Source of the DNA: Clarkia xantiana subsp. parviflora
Lineage: Eukaryota; Streptophyta; Magnoliopsida; Myrtales; Onagraceae
Assembly: GCA_036873135.1 (NCBI GenBank)
Contig: JAPTYO010000059.1
Location: forward strand, 8,115,066 to 8,179,065
Direction: 5' to 3'
Length of the DNA stretch: 64,000 nucleotides
In this document: in pieces, positions 47,641 through 61,235 of the stretch
Layout: each line of letters opens with the position of its first letter
Numbering within the stretch: position 1 is the first letter of the stretch
The notes under the pieces: generated by a model
Told to the model about the DNA's origin: nothing
The model's input: the letters and a program-made list of their open reading frames with translations, nothing else
Databases searched by the model: none
Program-made: the position numbers and the translations under genes

Positions 47641-49208
47641 AGACAACTAGACAAAGGATAAGCAGTAGAGCATGTAGACATAACATAATCCTTAGACCAA
47701 ATAGGTGGCCTAATATGTCTACCATGCTTACTGGTCTTAACAGAAACTGTCCCATCAGATCTGGGTAAAGAATCATCATTTGGAGGAACCAAAGATCCAT
47801 CAGAATCAGGACAGATTGACTCATCATGTGGAGAAGTAGCATCAGAAGAAATAAAATCATCATATGCAGGATCAATCTCATCAATAATATCAGCATCATC
47901 ATGGGAATCAATAGGAGTGGTAATATGCTCATCATTATGCTTATCAGTAGCAGAATCATAATCATTAACTGGACAGTTAGGGTATTTGAAAAAATTGGGT
48001 AATGGATCAGTAGCAGCTTTCTTAAAAGGGAAAATATTTTCACGAAAAGACACATCCCTGCTAACAAAATAAGTGTGATTGACCAAATCATAGAGTTTAT
48101 AACCCTTCTGAGTTTCTGAATAACCAACCAAAACAGAAGGAGTTTCCCTAGCTGCAAACTTATCCAAAACTAACAATTTTTTTGTATAAGCCAAACAACC
48201 AAAGACACGTAAATGACCAACATTGATTTCTTTACCACTCAAAACCTGTAAAGGTGATTTCCCATTCAGCAAGGGTGTAGGCATGAGATTAATTAAGTAG
48301 CAAGCAGTGAGGATGCAATCACCCCAAAGGTGGTCAGGAAAAGATGCTTGCAACTTAAGTGCCCTAGCAACCTCTAAAAGGTGTCGATGTTTTCTCTCAA
48401 CTCTCCCATTTTGTTGGGGAGTGTGAGGACAACTAGATTGATGTATAATACTAAGACTCTGAAAAAGAATTTTGACTTGCTCATTAAAAAACTCACCACC
48501 ATTGTCTGACCTAAAAATTTTAACCCTCCTGTGATACTAGTTTTCAGACAAAGCAATGAAGTTTTTGATCAAGATAATATCATCAGATTTGAACTGCATC
48601 AAATAAACCCAAGTAGTTCGTGAGTAATCATCAACAATGGTAAGAAAGTATCTCTTATTCATATAAGTTTTGGAGTGGTAAGGACCCCAAACATCAACAT
48701 CTATCAAATCAAAAGGATGAGTAGCTTTAGAGTCAGACAAAGGAAAGCTGGGTCTAGTAATCTTGGCTTTGGGACAAATAGTACAATCACTCAAGGTGGA
48801 TTTTATTTGTTTAGGAAAAACCAAAGAAGTAGCCTTTTGCAGGACAGGTAGTGGGGCGTGTCCAAAACGCATATGCCAAAGGATAGGGTCAGAAACAGCA
48901 GAATTTGAGGCAAATTGATTCAAATTGTTCAAAGCAGACTTAAAAGTATATAGTCCTGAGTTCTCAATTCCACTCCCCAAGACCCTCTCATTTGAGAGGT
49001 CCTGCAAAAGAACGAATTTTGAAAAGAAAGTTGCAGTGCAATTTAGATCTTTAGTCAGTTTGGAAATAGACAAAAGATTATATTTGAAATCAGGCAAAAA
49101 AAGTACATCCTGCAACTTGATAGTTGGAAAAATAGAGTGATTTCCAATGCCAAGAATTTTAGAATAATGGCCATTAGGTAATTGAACTCTAGAGTTGGAA
49201 ATAGGTTT
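47641..49208 (-). pseudogene. Integrase of copia D
   Basis: Zinc-binding region (LWHMRFGHAPLPVLQKA, CTICPKAK), then the core with D in IDVDVWGPYHSKTY, D in FRSDNGGEFFNEQ and E in QQNGRVERKHRHLLE. It is followed by HLRVFGCLAY and a long acidic linker. One TAG at 48537-48539 interrupts the core between the first and second aspartate. Otherwise the frame is continuous with the reverse transcriptase. Confidence 0.93.
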
Positions 49209-50485
49209 AAATTTTCCAGCCAGTCAGACCTATTGGTCATATGGTTGGTTGCTCCTGAATCAATTATCCAACATTCATTTGTATACAAGAGAGAATTAAG
49301 AGATATACCTAGAGTAGTGGTGGTGTTGGCAGAGGCAGTTCCAGCTGAGTTTGAAGCCCCTCCTCCGCCTGAAGCACCTCCACCTTGGCTCATAGTTTGC
49401 AGGAATTGCTCAAATTGGGTCTGAGTGAATGAGATCATGTTCCCATTGGCCTCTTTGGATCCAGTGATGCAATCTGAAGTGGTGTGTCTATGATCAGTGC
49501 CACCAGTCTCTGAAGAGGCAGTATTGATCTTAGGAACAGCACCTTTTCCATTTAGAAAATCTCTGTATTTGAAGCAGATATCCTTAGTGTGACCCTTTTT
49601 CTTACAATAGTCACAACCCTTGGCGTAACACCTCTCAATTGGATGCCCTTTCTTGTGACAGAAACTACATTCAATTCCAACATTGTTTTTCTTCTTGATC
49701 AATTCAGAGTTGAAGTTGATGTTAGCAGATATAGGGTGGGCACCCGCAGATATGTCAGAGGTAATCACACGCTGGCTCTCCTTTTGAATCAAGATATTAT
49801 AGACTTGATTCACAGTGGGCAGGGGATCCCTTAACAACAGCTGACTACGAATTGCACCAAAGCTATCATTGAGACCCATCATGAACTGAAAGAGACGCTG
49901 GTTCTCTTTGTGATCGAGATGCTTTTGAAAAGCATCCCCTTGAATATGAGGTAGAGAGCAAACAGAGTCATACTCAGACCACAAGAATCTCAGTTTTGTA
50001 AAAAAGGTGCTAACATCATCAAGTCCTTGAGTACAGAGAACAATTTCCCTGTGTAGCTGATAAACCCTAGATCCAATCTTCTTGTCAAAACGACTCTTCA
50101 AATCGGCCCAAGCAGCACAAGCACTAGGCGAATACATGATACTATTGGCAACGTCTTTGGAAACAGAACTAAGGATCCAACCAAAAACCACGGTATCGCA
50201 TCTATCCCAAAGGTCGTAAAGCTTTGGATCAAAATTAGTTTTGCTCAGATTACCGGTAACGAAACCAAACTTATTCTTCCCATTTAGCGCAATGAACATC
50301 GATCTACTCCACATGGCGTAATCATCACAGCAAGCATGTTTGCAAGAAACGAAGCTCATACCAGCGTGATCATATGGGTGGAGATACAAAGGATGATGTG
50401 CATGTACCTCAGGGAAGTCGCTGATACCGATAATCTTCTTGGAAGACGAATCGTCAATGATATCTTTGTTCGTTTCCCCCGCCAT
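49209..50485 (-). pseudogene. gag and protease of copia D
   Basis: Starts MAGETNKDIIDDSSSKK. The gag domain (WSRSMFIALNGKNKFGFV, WILSSVSKDVANSI, FQFMMGLNDSFGAIRSQLL) is followed by the zinc knuckle CSFCHKKGHPIERC, a second CDYCKKKGHTKDIC and the protease motif WIIDSGATNHM. A one-base deletion near 49206-49215, just after the active site, throws the rest of the protease and integrase into another frame. Confidence 0.93.
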
Positions 50486-50641
50486 AGCAAGAAAGCTTGA
50501 CCTAGACCAGAATTTGAAGAAGCCGAAGCGAAGCAGTGAACCGTCGTGAACAAGATCAGAGAAGTCGAAGGGACAGCTCGATCAGCCAGAGACTTCGCAA
50601 AGGAAAGGATCGCATAAACGAAGCAGATCAGTGCTTCATAC

Positions 50642-50654
50642 GGCTCTGATTCCA
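50642..50654 (-). other. Primer-binding site of copia D
   Basis: Minus strand TGGAATCAGAGCC, one base different from the standard copia tRNA-Met site, directly abutting the 5' LTR. Confidence 0.85.
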
Positions 50655-50978
50655 TGAACAGAAACGCAAAATCAAAGGGAAAGGTGAAACCCTAACATTT
50701 GACAGAGAGAATTTGGAGAGGAAAAAAGAAGAGAAAGAGACACAGAGTTGCGGGTTCATTGACGTTAGTTCCTTCAAGTGGCAACGTCTCCCCCTTATAT
50801 CACTAAAGGAAACCCTAGCAAATGAATGCTTAGGTTTTACCCCACACTTACAAAAGAAGGAACTCTAGTACCACAGAAAATAAATGCAACAATCTAAAAT
50901 AACAGAAAGGTCCTTAGACAAAACAAACAATTAAAACAGAACCAATAACAATGTAAACTGCAGCTTGAACCCTTAATA
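50655..50978 (-). repeat. 5' LTR of copia D
   Basis: 324 bp, the upstream LTR in the minus orientation. Confidence 0.95.
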
Positions 50979-50983
50979 AATTT

Positions 50984-51270
50984 CCAGTTGCAGCTATCGA
51001 GGAGGCAACAGATAAGACAGGGCAGCAACTGAGTGAGAAATCAAATGTGTACTCATATGGGGTGCTGATTCTTGAGGTTTTGACGGGGCGGTCGGTTATA
51101 GACCCGTCACGGCCAAGGGAGGAGGTGAACTTGGTGGAATGGGCTATGAAGTGGCAAAGGAGAGGGAGGCTTCATGAGCTAGCTAGCTGGTAGATCCTCG
51201 GGTTGAATGGCAAATGAGGGAAGAGTCTCTGCTTAAGTTTGTGGGATTAGCTGATATGATATTCAGATCC
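50984..51270 (+). pseudogene. Captured receptor-like kinase fragment (CrRLK1L-type)
   Basis: From 50986 the frame reads [11 protein letters not shown], like the juxtamembrane start of CrRLK1L kinase domains. It jumps directly to [20 protein letters not shown] and [20 protein letters not shown], the kinase C-lobe (family form EKSDVYSFG). A stop and a frameshift near 51190 follow, then [20 protein letters not shown] in another frame. The glycine loop, catalytic loop and activation segment between these blocks are deleted. The preceding codons lie left of copia D (about 45610-45628). It is a non-functional gene piece carried by the hAT element. Confidence 0.8.
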
Positions 51271-51729
51271 AGGGAAGTACAAATTAATGAAAAATAATCC
51301 ATAGCCTTGAGAAACAGTGAGTGAGTTTCTTCTTCTTCTGGCTAATTAACAAGAAGATAATATGCAGAAAAATCTTCGAGAGAGGAGAGGAGAAAAAAGG
51401 AGAGAGATCCACAGGTAAGGAATGAGAAATGGTTGATGCGCCGGCAGAGAGCTGTGGCACAGCCCTAACTTCTCCTCTTCTCTGTTTTGTCTTCTGTGCT
51501 TGGCCGGCGGCTAGGGTTTTCTTCAACTTCTCTTCTCTTCTCTTTTTTTTTTTTTTTTTTTTTTTTTCAGTTTCAATTTAGTTTTTTTTTTTGGTTACCG
51601 AACCGGAAGACCGGTCCACTCAGAACCGGCCGGTTCTCTAAAAACCGATTCTGAAACGGGTTCGCTTCCTTCTCGGTCTTTTGAGCAAACCAGACCGGCT
51701 AAGACACCGATTCCCGGTCCGATCCGGTT

Positions 51730-51741
51730 CTGATAACCCTG
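51730..51741. repeat. Inner alternative hAT right end
   Basis: CTGATAACCCTG is a one-base variant of the outer end, preceded by about 150 bp of subterminal sequence (51592-51729) that mirrors the left arm. The outer right end lies 139 bp further right at 51869-51880. Confidence 0.75.
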
Positions 51742-51888
51742 ATTGAGAGATGGATGGAATGGAACTGGTGAGGGTCAAAAAATGGCAAAGGACAGGGAAT
51801 GGTCAGACCGGTTTTAATTGTTCGAGCCGTGAACCGGACACCAAACTGATTCGGTGTCCGGTCCGGTTCTGATAACACTGCTGGACGC

Positions 51889-52119
51889 CACTATGTGTGA
51901 TTAAAATTATAAATATTATTGTTTTTATAATTATCAAGTGGAAAGAGAGATGGTACAGTTCCTACTAGCAGTTACTAACCACGTTACTATTCATATTGTT
52001 GCTAACCTCATATCTCCATTCTAAAGTAAATTCGTATCTGGCAGGCTCATACACGATAATATCATTGTTGCACATAAGACTTCTCATCATCTAAGGAGAC
52101 GAGACGGGAGGAAGAGGAA
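51889..52119. other. Short gene-less stretch
   Basis: No feature recognised between the hAT element and the LINE remnant. Confidence 0.5.
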
Positions 52120-54224
52120 GGAGGGTGTAGTCGAGACTGATATGAACAATGTGTATATTAGGGTCGAATGACACTTCCTTTTGTAGTCCTAAGAGCTTTG
52201 GCTTTGATTGGGGATGGATACGTTGGGCTAACCAATATGTGATTACAATATTGTGTGGTGGTTAACGGTAAAAAATCAACCCGATTTCGGTCGACTCGGG
52301 GCATCAGGCAAGGGGGACCTCTTTCCACGTATCTCCTCATTATGGTTGCTGATGTGTTGTCTAAGTTGAGTATGTATGCAACGGAACGAAGAAAATTGAC
52401 CGAGATGAGCATTAAGAGAGCTTGCCCATGACTCCACCACCTCATATTTGCGGATGACTCCCTCTTTTTCAGTAAGGCCGATGAGCGCACTGCGATGTCT
52501 CTGAAAGTATTATTGAGGCATATCAAAAGGCTTTGGAACAGAGCATCAACTTGGGCAAGTCCAATATCTATTTTGGAGTGAATGTCGATGGAACAACCAA
52601 TAGGAGAATCAAAATCATATTGGGACTACGAGCAGTTGAGGGGGAATATTTGGGCCTCTCAACGGTGTTAGGCTGATATAAACGGGAAGCATTTGGTTTC
52701 CTCAAAGATCGGGTAGCGAATAAATTTATGGTTGGAAGAATCTCTTCCTTAATATAACGGGAAAAAAGTGTTTATTAAGGTGGTTCCTGAAGTACTCTGA
52801 CTCTATTTAAGTTTCTAAAAAATTGGCGCGACTTAGTAATAAGCATAATTGCACGCTTATGGTGGAGCAAAAAGAGTGACGAGTGGAAGTTGCATTGGAA
52901 AAAAAATAGGAAATGGTGGCGTTATAGGATGGGGAATGGAATGTAGAAACATGCAAACCTTTAACTTGGCCATGCTCACTAAAACGGTACGGCGACTCCA
53001 AAACAATCCCGATACTTTTTAGGCTAAGCTTCTAAATGGAATTTATTTACCCAATACTGATTTTTTTGGAGGTATCAAAGGGTGGACGAGTCTCGTGGGT
53101 TGGGTCGAGTATTCTTGAAAGTCACAATGTACTCCTTCAAGAGGGTATGTGGAGAGTAGGAGATGGTGAATCCATAAGGTTTTCCAGGATGCGTGGATTC
53201 TCGATATTAGAGGTCGTTTGGGGCCAGCCCGAGCACATCCAAACGCCCTAAACATGTGCGTCTATGATCTTCTCCGACCACCGGAAGGACAATGAGACAT
53301 CTCTCCCATTGCCCCCTATGATGTTGCAATCAGAACTAGCTGCTATTCATGTGATACATATTTGACAATCGGGTGGGTGAGATCGACTAGTTTGGCCGAC
53401 TTCAAGATCGGGTAAGGCGAAACCGAGGCAAGTCTACCAAAAGCTTCGGGAATCACCACAGATACCACAAAAGCAATAGAGCCACTAACTACCTCAAGGT
53501 CGATATCTCCCAACGTATAGAGGCATGAATAGAAGGGTAAGGCGGTGCCAAAAGTGAAACGCTTTTTGTGGAAGAATTGTGCCAGAGCCCTTTCTACCTT
53601 TGATGATTTGAATCGTAGCGGAATAGTTGTGTCACTGAAATTCACTTTCTATAATAATACGGAAAAAATAGATCATGCTTTGATGGGATACTCATGGACC
53701 AAACTTGGTAACAACCCCCGGAATATACAGTATCAATTTCTTGCGACGGCTCATAGGCGGCGGCAACTGGTCGTGGCGGATCCGCCGCTATTGTCCGAGA
53801 CAGTGATGGTAGAGTCTTAGCGGGTTGAAAATCAACACGTTGTGAATTTAATGCAACCGATGTTGAGGCGAGGGTGATATTACAAGCGTTTGAGCTAGCC
53901 GTTAATCATCAATGGAAAAAGGTTGTTGTCGAATCGGACTTTGAGGTCATAACACGTCAAATTCGAGGAGAAATTGACACCTACTGGAAGCTTGCCAACA
54001 TTACTAGTACTATTCATCATCGAGAGACTAATGTACTAGATATTCGGTGGAAGTTTATTTAATGAAACGCAAACGTTGCGCAAGTTGGATCGCTATTCAA
54101 TTTAGAAATGAGATGTATCCCTTAAATTGGATTTGTATCCTATCTAGTCTTATTTCAATTTTATTGTTAGATTGTAATCCGGTTTCGTTCGTTATTCAAT
54201 AAAGAATATCCATTGGGGAAAAAG
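52120..54224 (+). pseudogene. L1-type LINE ORF2 remnant, 5' truncated
   Basis: Non-LTR retrotransposon reverse transcriptase pieces: a degenerate AYDRVEW-type motif near 52150, STRGIRQGDLFPRISS near 52285-52340 and LHHLIFADDSLFFSKADE near 52432-52490. The zf-RVT region follows (VKRFLWKNCARALSTFDDL, about 53545-53600). An RNase H domain is at the end (ILQAFELAVNHQWKKVVVES, about 53875-54062). The endonuclease domain and 5' half are missing. Many stops and frameshifts are present. The 3' end is A-rich at about 54190-54224. Confidence 0.85.
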
Positions 54225-54710
54225 GGTTAAGAACATATAAATTGTTTGAAGTTTGCCCAATGTGAGATTTTAGTGTCTGAAGTTTAAATTGTTGATATTG
54301 ACTGTCTGAAATTTCAACTTTGTTGATATTTGCAGTTAAAATTGACATAACTTGATCATGTGTTTGTCACATGACCCAATAAAAATAAATAAATCCCCAA
54401 AATGAGTGGTAGCCGACCATAGTTGGGTGGTGGCTGGCCGGAGTAGGGTGATGGCCGGCCGAAGTTGGGTGGTGGTCGTCCGGAGTTGGCTGGTGACCGG
54501 AAGGAGTAGGGTAGTGATCGGCCGGAGTTGTGTGTGGTCGGAGTAAACATAAAAGTATCAATGGCAAATTTGACTTTTCATACAATTCTGTCAAATTTGA
54601 CAGAAAAACTAAAATTCAGCAAATTTGAAACTTTATAAAGCCAATATCAACAATTTAAACTTCAGACACTAAAATCTCACATACGGCAAACAGTTTATAA
54701 ATTCTTAAAC
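54225..54710. mobile_element. Foldback element with GGCCGG-rich centre
   Basis: The left end GGTTAAGAACATATAAATTG pairs with the right end complement GTTTAAGAATTTATAAACTG. Pairing continues through TGAGATTTTAGTGTCTGAAG and TTTAAATTGTTGATATTG. The centre (54395-54545) is a minisatellite of a roughly 30-bp GTGGTGGCCGGCCGGAGTTG-like unit. No clear TSD. Confidence 0.7.
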
Positions 54711-54907
54711 AAAAAAAATACATTAAATTTTTTTAGAATTGGGGCCAAACTAGACTCGAACCTAGAGTAGGGTAAAGATTAGGAGCAAATATGAAGGTGA
54801 GCTTTAAATTGTAAGAAAGAAGAAAAATTAATGGCACCACATAATTTTGATTAGCATCATCAACATGAAGGGAAGGGAAGGGAGGATAGGAAAGAATATG
54901 AATCTAT

Positions 54908-57966
<3,059 letters not shown>

Positions 57967-58467
57967 CTTGCTGTGGTTGTACTTGGTTTCTTTCTTTCTT
58001 CACCAGAAGCAGAAATTGCCAGAAAAGGGAGGAGGTGGATATTTGAGATTTGCTAGGGAATATAATGATGGCTGGAGCAATGTGGTGGAATGCCACTATA
58101 AGTAAGTGGTAGGTGAGGTAAGTAGAGACCAGATTTATTCCATGTTAGGTAGAAAACCTTGGTTGAAACCATAACTACCCTATCCCTGCAACTTGTATCT
58201 TAATGTTTAATGAACGAGTAGTCTCGCTAAAGCAACGGAAAATCAAGTCCAAATCCGCTAAAATTCCGACGTATTTTTTCTTCCTGAAATACAAATGAAA
58301 TTTGGCAGCTAAATCTCTTTTGATTCAATCAACTAGCAGAAAATATACATGTCCTCTAAAGCTTAAAAGTACATATCAAAGCTACAAACAACCTTATCAG
58401 TAGTTGATTTAGGAAAAATGTTCAACCTTCTTCTGCATTTTGCTTATATCCATCCACCAGATACTAT
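57967..58467. other. Promoter region of the dehydrogenase and intergenic DNA
   Basis: About 500 bp between the dehydrogenase start and the stop of the methyltransferase gene. Both genes point left, so this holds the dehydrogenase promoter and the methyltransferase 3' UTR. No clear TATA box was picked out. Confidence 0.5.
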
Positions 58468-60469
58468 CTACTCGGCTTGGCTTTCCTTCTTCACGACAAC
58501 ATACATCACTACTCGCCGGCTGCAATAATCAGGATGGAAATGCTGTTGATCCACACGGCCAATGATAAAATCCTTTGTTGCAGCTTCCAAGAAGTATTCT
58601 AGTATGCTATCTGCAATAACATAACAGAAATTATTATGATTTGAGTGAGACCGTCCGTCCGAGACCAACAGAGAAATACAGTTGAGACTACAGAGAAAGA
58701 GACCATTTCTAAGCTCTCCAGCCAAAATGATTGTAGTTTGGGATCCACAGAGTTGCATCAGCGTATCCAACAAATCCACAACTGCCTCCTCATTATAAAT
58801 GACATCCGAACCCAATACTACACACCAAGAAATAAAAACAAAGACGATTATACATCAAAGTAACTACCAAATAATCAAATTAAGCTGAATAATAAGCCAG
58901 GCTGCCATCACATCATATTTCCCAGCAAGTATATGATGCTGGCTTGCAGACATCTAATGCAAAATAAGGCATTGCAGCAGTATGAATAGCTTAGCAAGCC
59001 AAGATAGTCACTTTATCTATTATTTATCATTGATCAATAATATAATAGCTTGATTATGAAGAATGGGCATCATACATACCATAGTCAGGAAGAGGTTGAA
59101 TTAAATCAGTATCAGGATCATATCCCCAAGTCAGTTCCCTCACTTCTGCTGAGCCCCTTATATTGCCTTGTCCTATATTGGTTTCAACGTTCTTCTTCAG
59201 TAATCTCAATCTATCTGGGAGATCAGTTAGAAAAACTTGAGCACCCAAAAGAGCAGCAATGCAGCTGCAGTGAAAAGCAAAGTAAAATAGATTGAGTAGG
59301 AATCAAAGAAGCCAGAACCTATACAAATGTGGTTAGATTTAATTTTTTTGTATTGTTAAACCTTTTTGTATTTTTTTTCAGCTTCTAAAGGGAATTAACG
59401 TCCAAGACAAGAACAGACAGTCGTACCCAACAAGTCCACACCCAGAGCCTAATTCAACAACCTTCTTGCCTTGAAGAACAAGAGCTCCCGAATCAACAGC
59501 GTGCTCAAGGAATTTACCCAGTACAATCCCACTGTCCCACATCACAGCTCCTGTCACTCCAGGAGCACCCTATAAGTTAACATCAGAAGATATAAGATTA
59601 TTAGGGGAACTGCAGAAGTTTAAGAGGAGGAGAAGAATATGGCAGCGCAAAAAAGATAGAGAATAAAATGACACGCCTGAATCCCCTCTTATTTTTAAGG
59701 CTATGTGGATAAACAAAGAGGGTTGCCTATTACTTGCTCCGTCTAGTTTAGCAAATGTTAGGTTGGCGACATTACACCTCAAAGTGACATTAAAGTTAAA
59801 GGAAAATGCAGGGCAACCCCCGATTATGCTGGCAGACAACTGGAGAGAACAAAAAAATTTCACTAAACCTTCCTTCTCATGCTTCCATGTCAAAACAGTT
59901 ACAAATAATGGAATTGAATACTTCAATATGTTGTTTTTCATCACTTGAGCATTACCAATTGATGAAGCATGATTTGATATCAGTTCTAAAATTAGCATGA
60001 AGTAGGTTATTAGAATACAAAACCATTAACATTAGCTCTTAAGCTAGTCGTAGGATCCAAATTGAAGTGATTGCTCCACAAGGAGTATACATAAGTTGTA
60101 TCAAAGCATCGTTTTTTTTTTATTCGTATACAACATTCTTTCTTCTCCAACTGGCAAAAGAAAATATACAAGATAGAGACCGGCGGAATTAGGAAGCGGG
60201 GTTGCTCAGAAGCATACCAGAGATGAAGGTGACTGAAGGATCGAGAGAGAGTGGCCGCAAGCTTCGAGCGGGAGTGTGAGTGAGGCCTGGGAAACATAGG
60301 CGTTTGGTTTGGAGAGCGTAGGCTGCTGGATTCCCCACAGCAGCATCGTCTCCTCCGCCGCCGCCTCTTCTTCGCCACTCACCAATCGCACCTCCGCTCC
60401 GTACGATCCCAGCTTCACCAATACTTCTTCCTCCCCGTCTCCTTCCACCAAAGCTCCCACTTCATCCAT
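58468..60469 (-). CDS. METTL21-type protein methyltransferase, 278 aa
   Basis: Five exons join in frame: 60469-60218, 59569-59427, 59264-59080, 58817-58704 and 58610-58468. The start is the first ATG; the upstream in-frame stretch has none. The SAM-binding motif I is VELGSGCGLVG (about residues 122-132), followed by AQVFLTDLP (about 140-147). The family signature DxxY appears as GSDVIY (196-201). These define the seven-beta-strand METTL21 group, which methylates lysines on chaperones and other proteins. The target is unknown. The N-terminus (about 50 residues) is acidic and variable. Intron 1 is 648 bp. The last donor (ATG|GTCTC) is weak, but the frame and family sequence (AGELRN, then DSILEYFLEAA) support it. 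Confidence 0.9.
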
Positions 60470-60679
60470 TGCCAGACTTCTCGGTGTTGTGGTGGCGGAA
60501 AGCAACTTGACTTTTGGTCTGTAGGATGCGGGTGCTGAAACCGCCCCCCGTTTGCCCGACTCTGACTGGATGGATTCTTTTATTGGAATCGGTTCAATGG
60601 GTCGAATCAAGCCGACTTATTTTATATCATTTTCCATTTCTTAAGGGTTTATAAACAAATGTTTTAATTTGGCGACAAT

Positions 60680-61227
60680 TAGGGTTGAAACCGGACCGGT
60701 TTTTTGCTTCTTTCGGTCGGGTATATATATTTTCGGTCCGGTTTTTTTTTTTTTTTTTTTAAATTTCGACTAAAAAACCGTGTGAAGAAAAATAAACCGT
60801 TCATTTATAGTACGGTTTTTTCGGTTTAAACCGAAAATCCACAATTTGCAATTACCATTTAAAATTCTTGTTATTTTCATGGAATTTATCAAAATGAAAA
60901 AAAAAACATCCATTAATATAATTAAATAAAATTAGAAAAAATAATCTTCATAAGTGCCTATTTCACAATTTATATTAACCTAATTAATTAATTATATTGA
61001 TTAATATCAACCAATATAATATATATTGTATATATTTAGTTAACATAACGGTCGGTTCGGTCCTTACGGTCCTCAAAGCTTAAATTCCGAACCGGACCGA
61101 AAAACAAAACTAGAGTAAAAAAATTCGACCAAAAACCAAACTGAATATTTCAGATTCAATTTTTTCGATCCGGAACGGTTCGGTTTTTATCGGTTTTTCG
61201 GTCTAACCGGATTTTGGTTTCACCCTA
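60680..61227. mobile_element. hAT-type MITE upstream of the methyltransferase gene
   Basis: Starts TAGGGTTGAAACC and ends GGTTTCACCCTA, with the perfect 8-bp TSD GCGACAAT (60672-60679 and 61228-61235). 548 bp. CCGGTTTTT/AAAAACCGG-rich arms form long inverted symmetry. It is a different hAT family from 540-987, non-coding, and about 210 bp upstream of the start codon at 60469. Confidence 0.9.
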
Positions 61228-61235
61228 GCGACAAT

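Larger units (their letters stand above)
45629..50978 (-). mobile_element. Ty1/copia D, young and structurally complete
   Basis: 325/324-bp LTRs at both ends with the TSD AATTT (45624-45628 and 50979-50983). Minus-strand order is 5' LTR, primer-binding site, gag, protease, integrase, reverse transcriptase, RNase H, polypurine tract, 3' LTR. The LTRs differ by about five substitutions and one single-base indel, so insertion was recent. Coding damage is limited to two one-base deletions and three TAG codons. It landed in the captured kinase fragment of the hAT element. Confidence 0.97.
45296..51880. mobile_element. Gene-capturing hAT element (Pack-type) split by copia D
   Basis: Outer ends CAGTGTTATCAG and CTGATAACACTG, with the perfect 8-bp TSD CTGGACGC (45288-45295 and 51881-51888). 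Subterminal words (CCGGAGGATG, GAACCGGCCGGTT) match the MITE at 540-987, so it is the same hAT family. Without the 5.35-kb copia D the element is about 1.23 kb. Its interior holds part of a receptor-like kinase gene in the plus orientation (see 50984-51270), plus other unrecognised host-like sequence and a long poly-T at about 51541-51570. There is no transposase. Confidence 0.9.

Noticed and set aside
47525..48157. Minus-strand frame of 210 codons rich in Leu and Met
   Set aside because: Alternative frame of the integrase linker and reverse transcriptase of copia D.
51030..51190. Functional receptor kinase gene
   Set aside because: It lacks the glycine loop, catalytic loop and activation segment, has a stop and frameshift, and lies inside a transposon.
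52158..52526. Minus-strand frame of 122 codons
   Set aside because: Opposite strand of the LINE reverse transcriptase remnant.
60470..60610. N-terminal extension of the methyltransferase
   Set aside because: The extension would start at TTG. No upstream ATG exists in this frame, so the ATG at 60469 was used.
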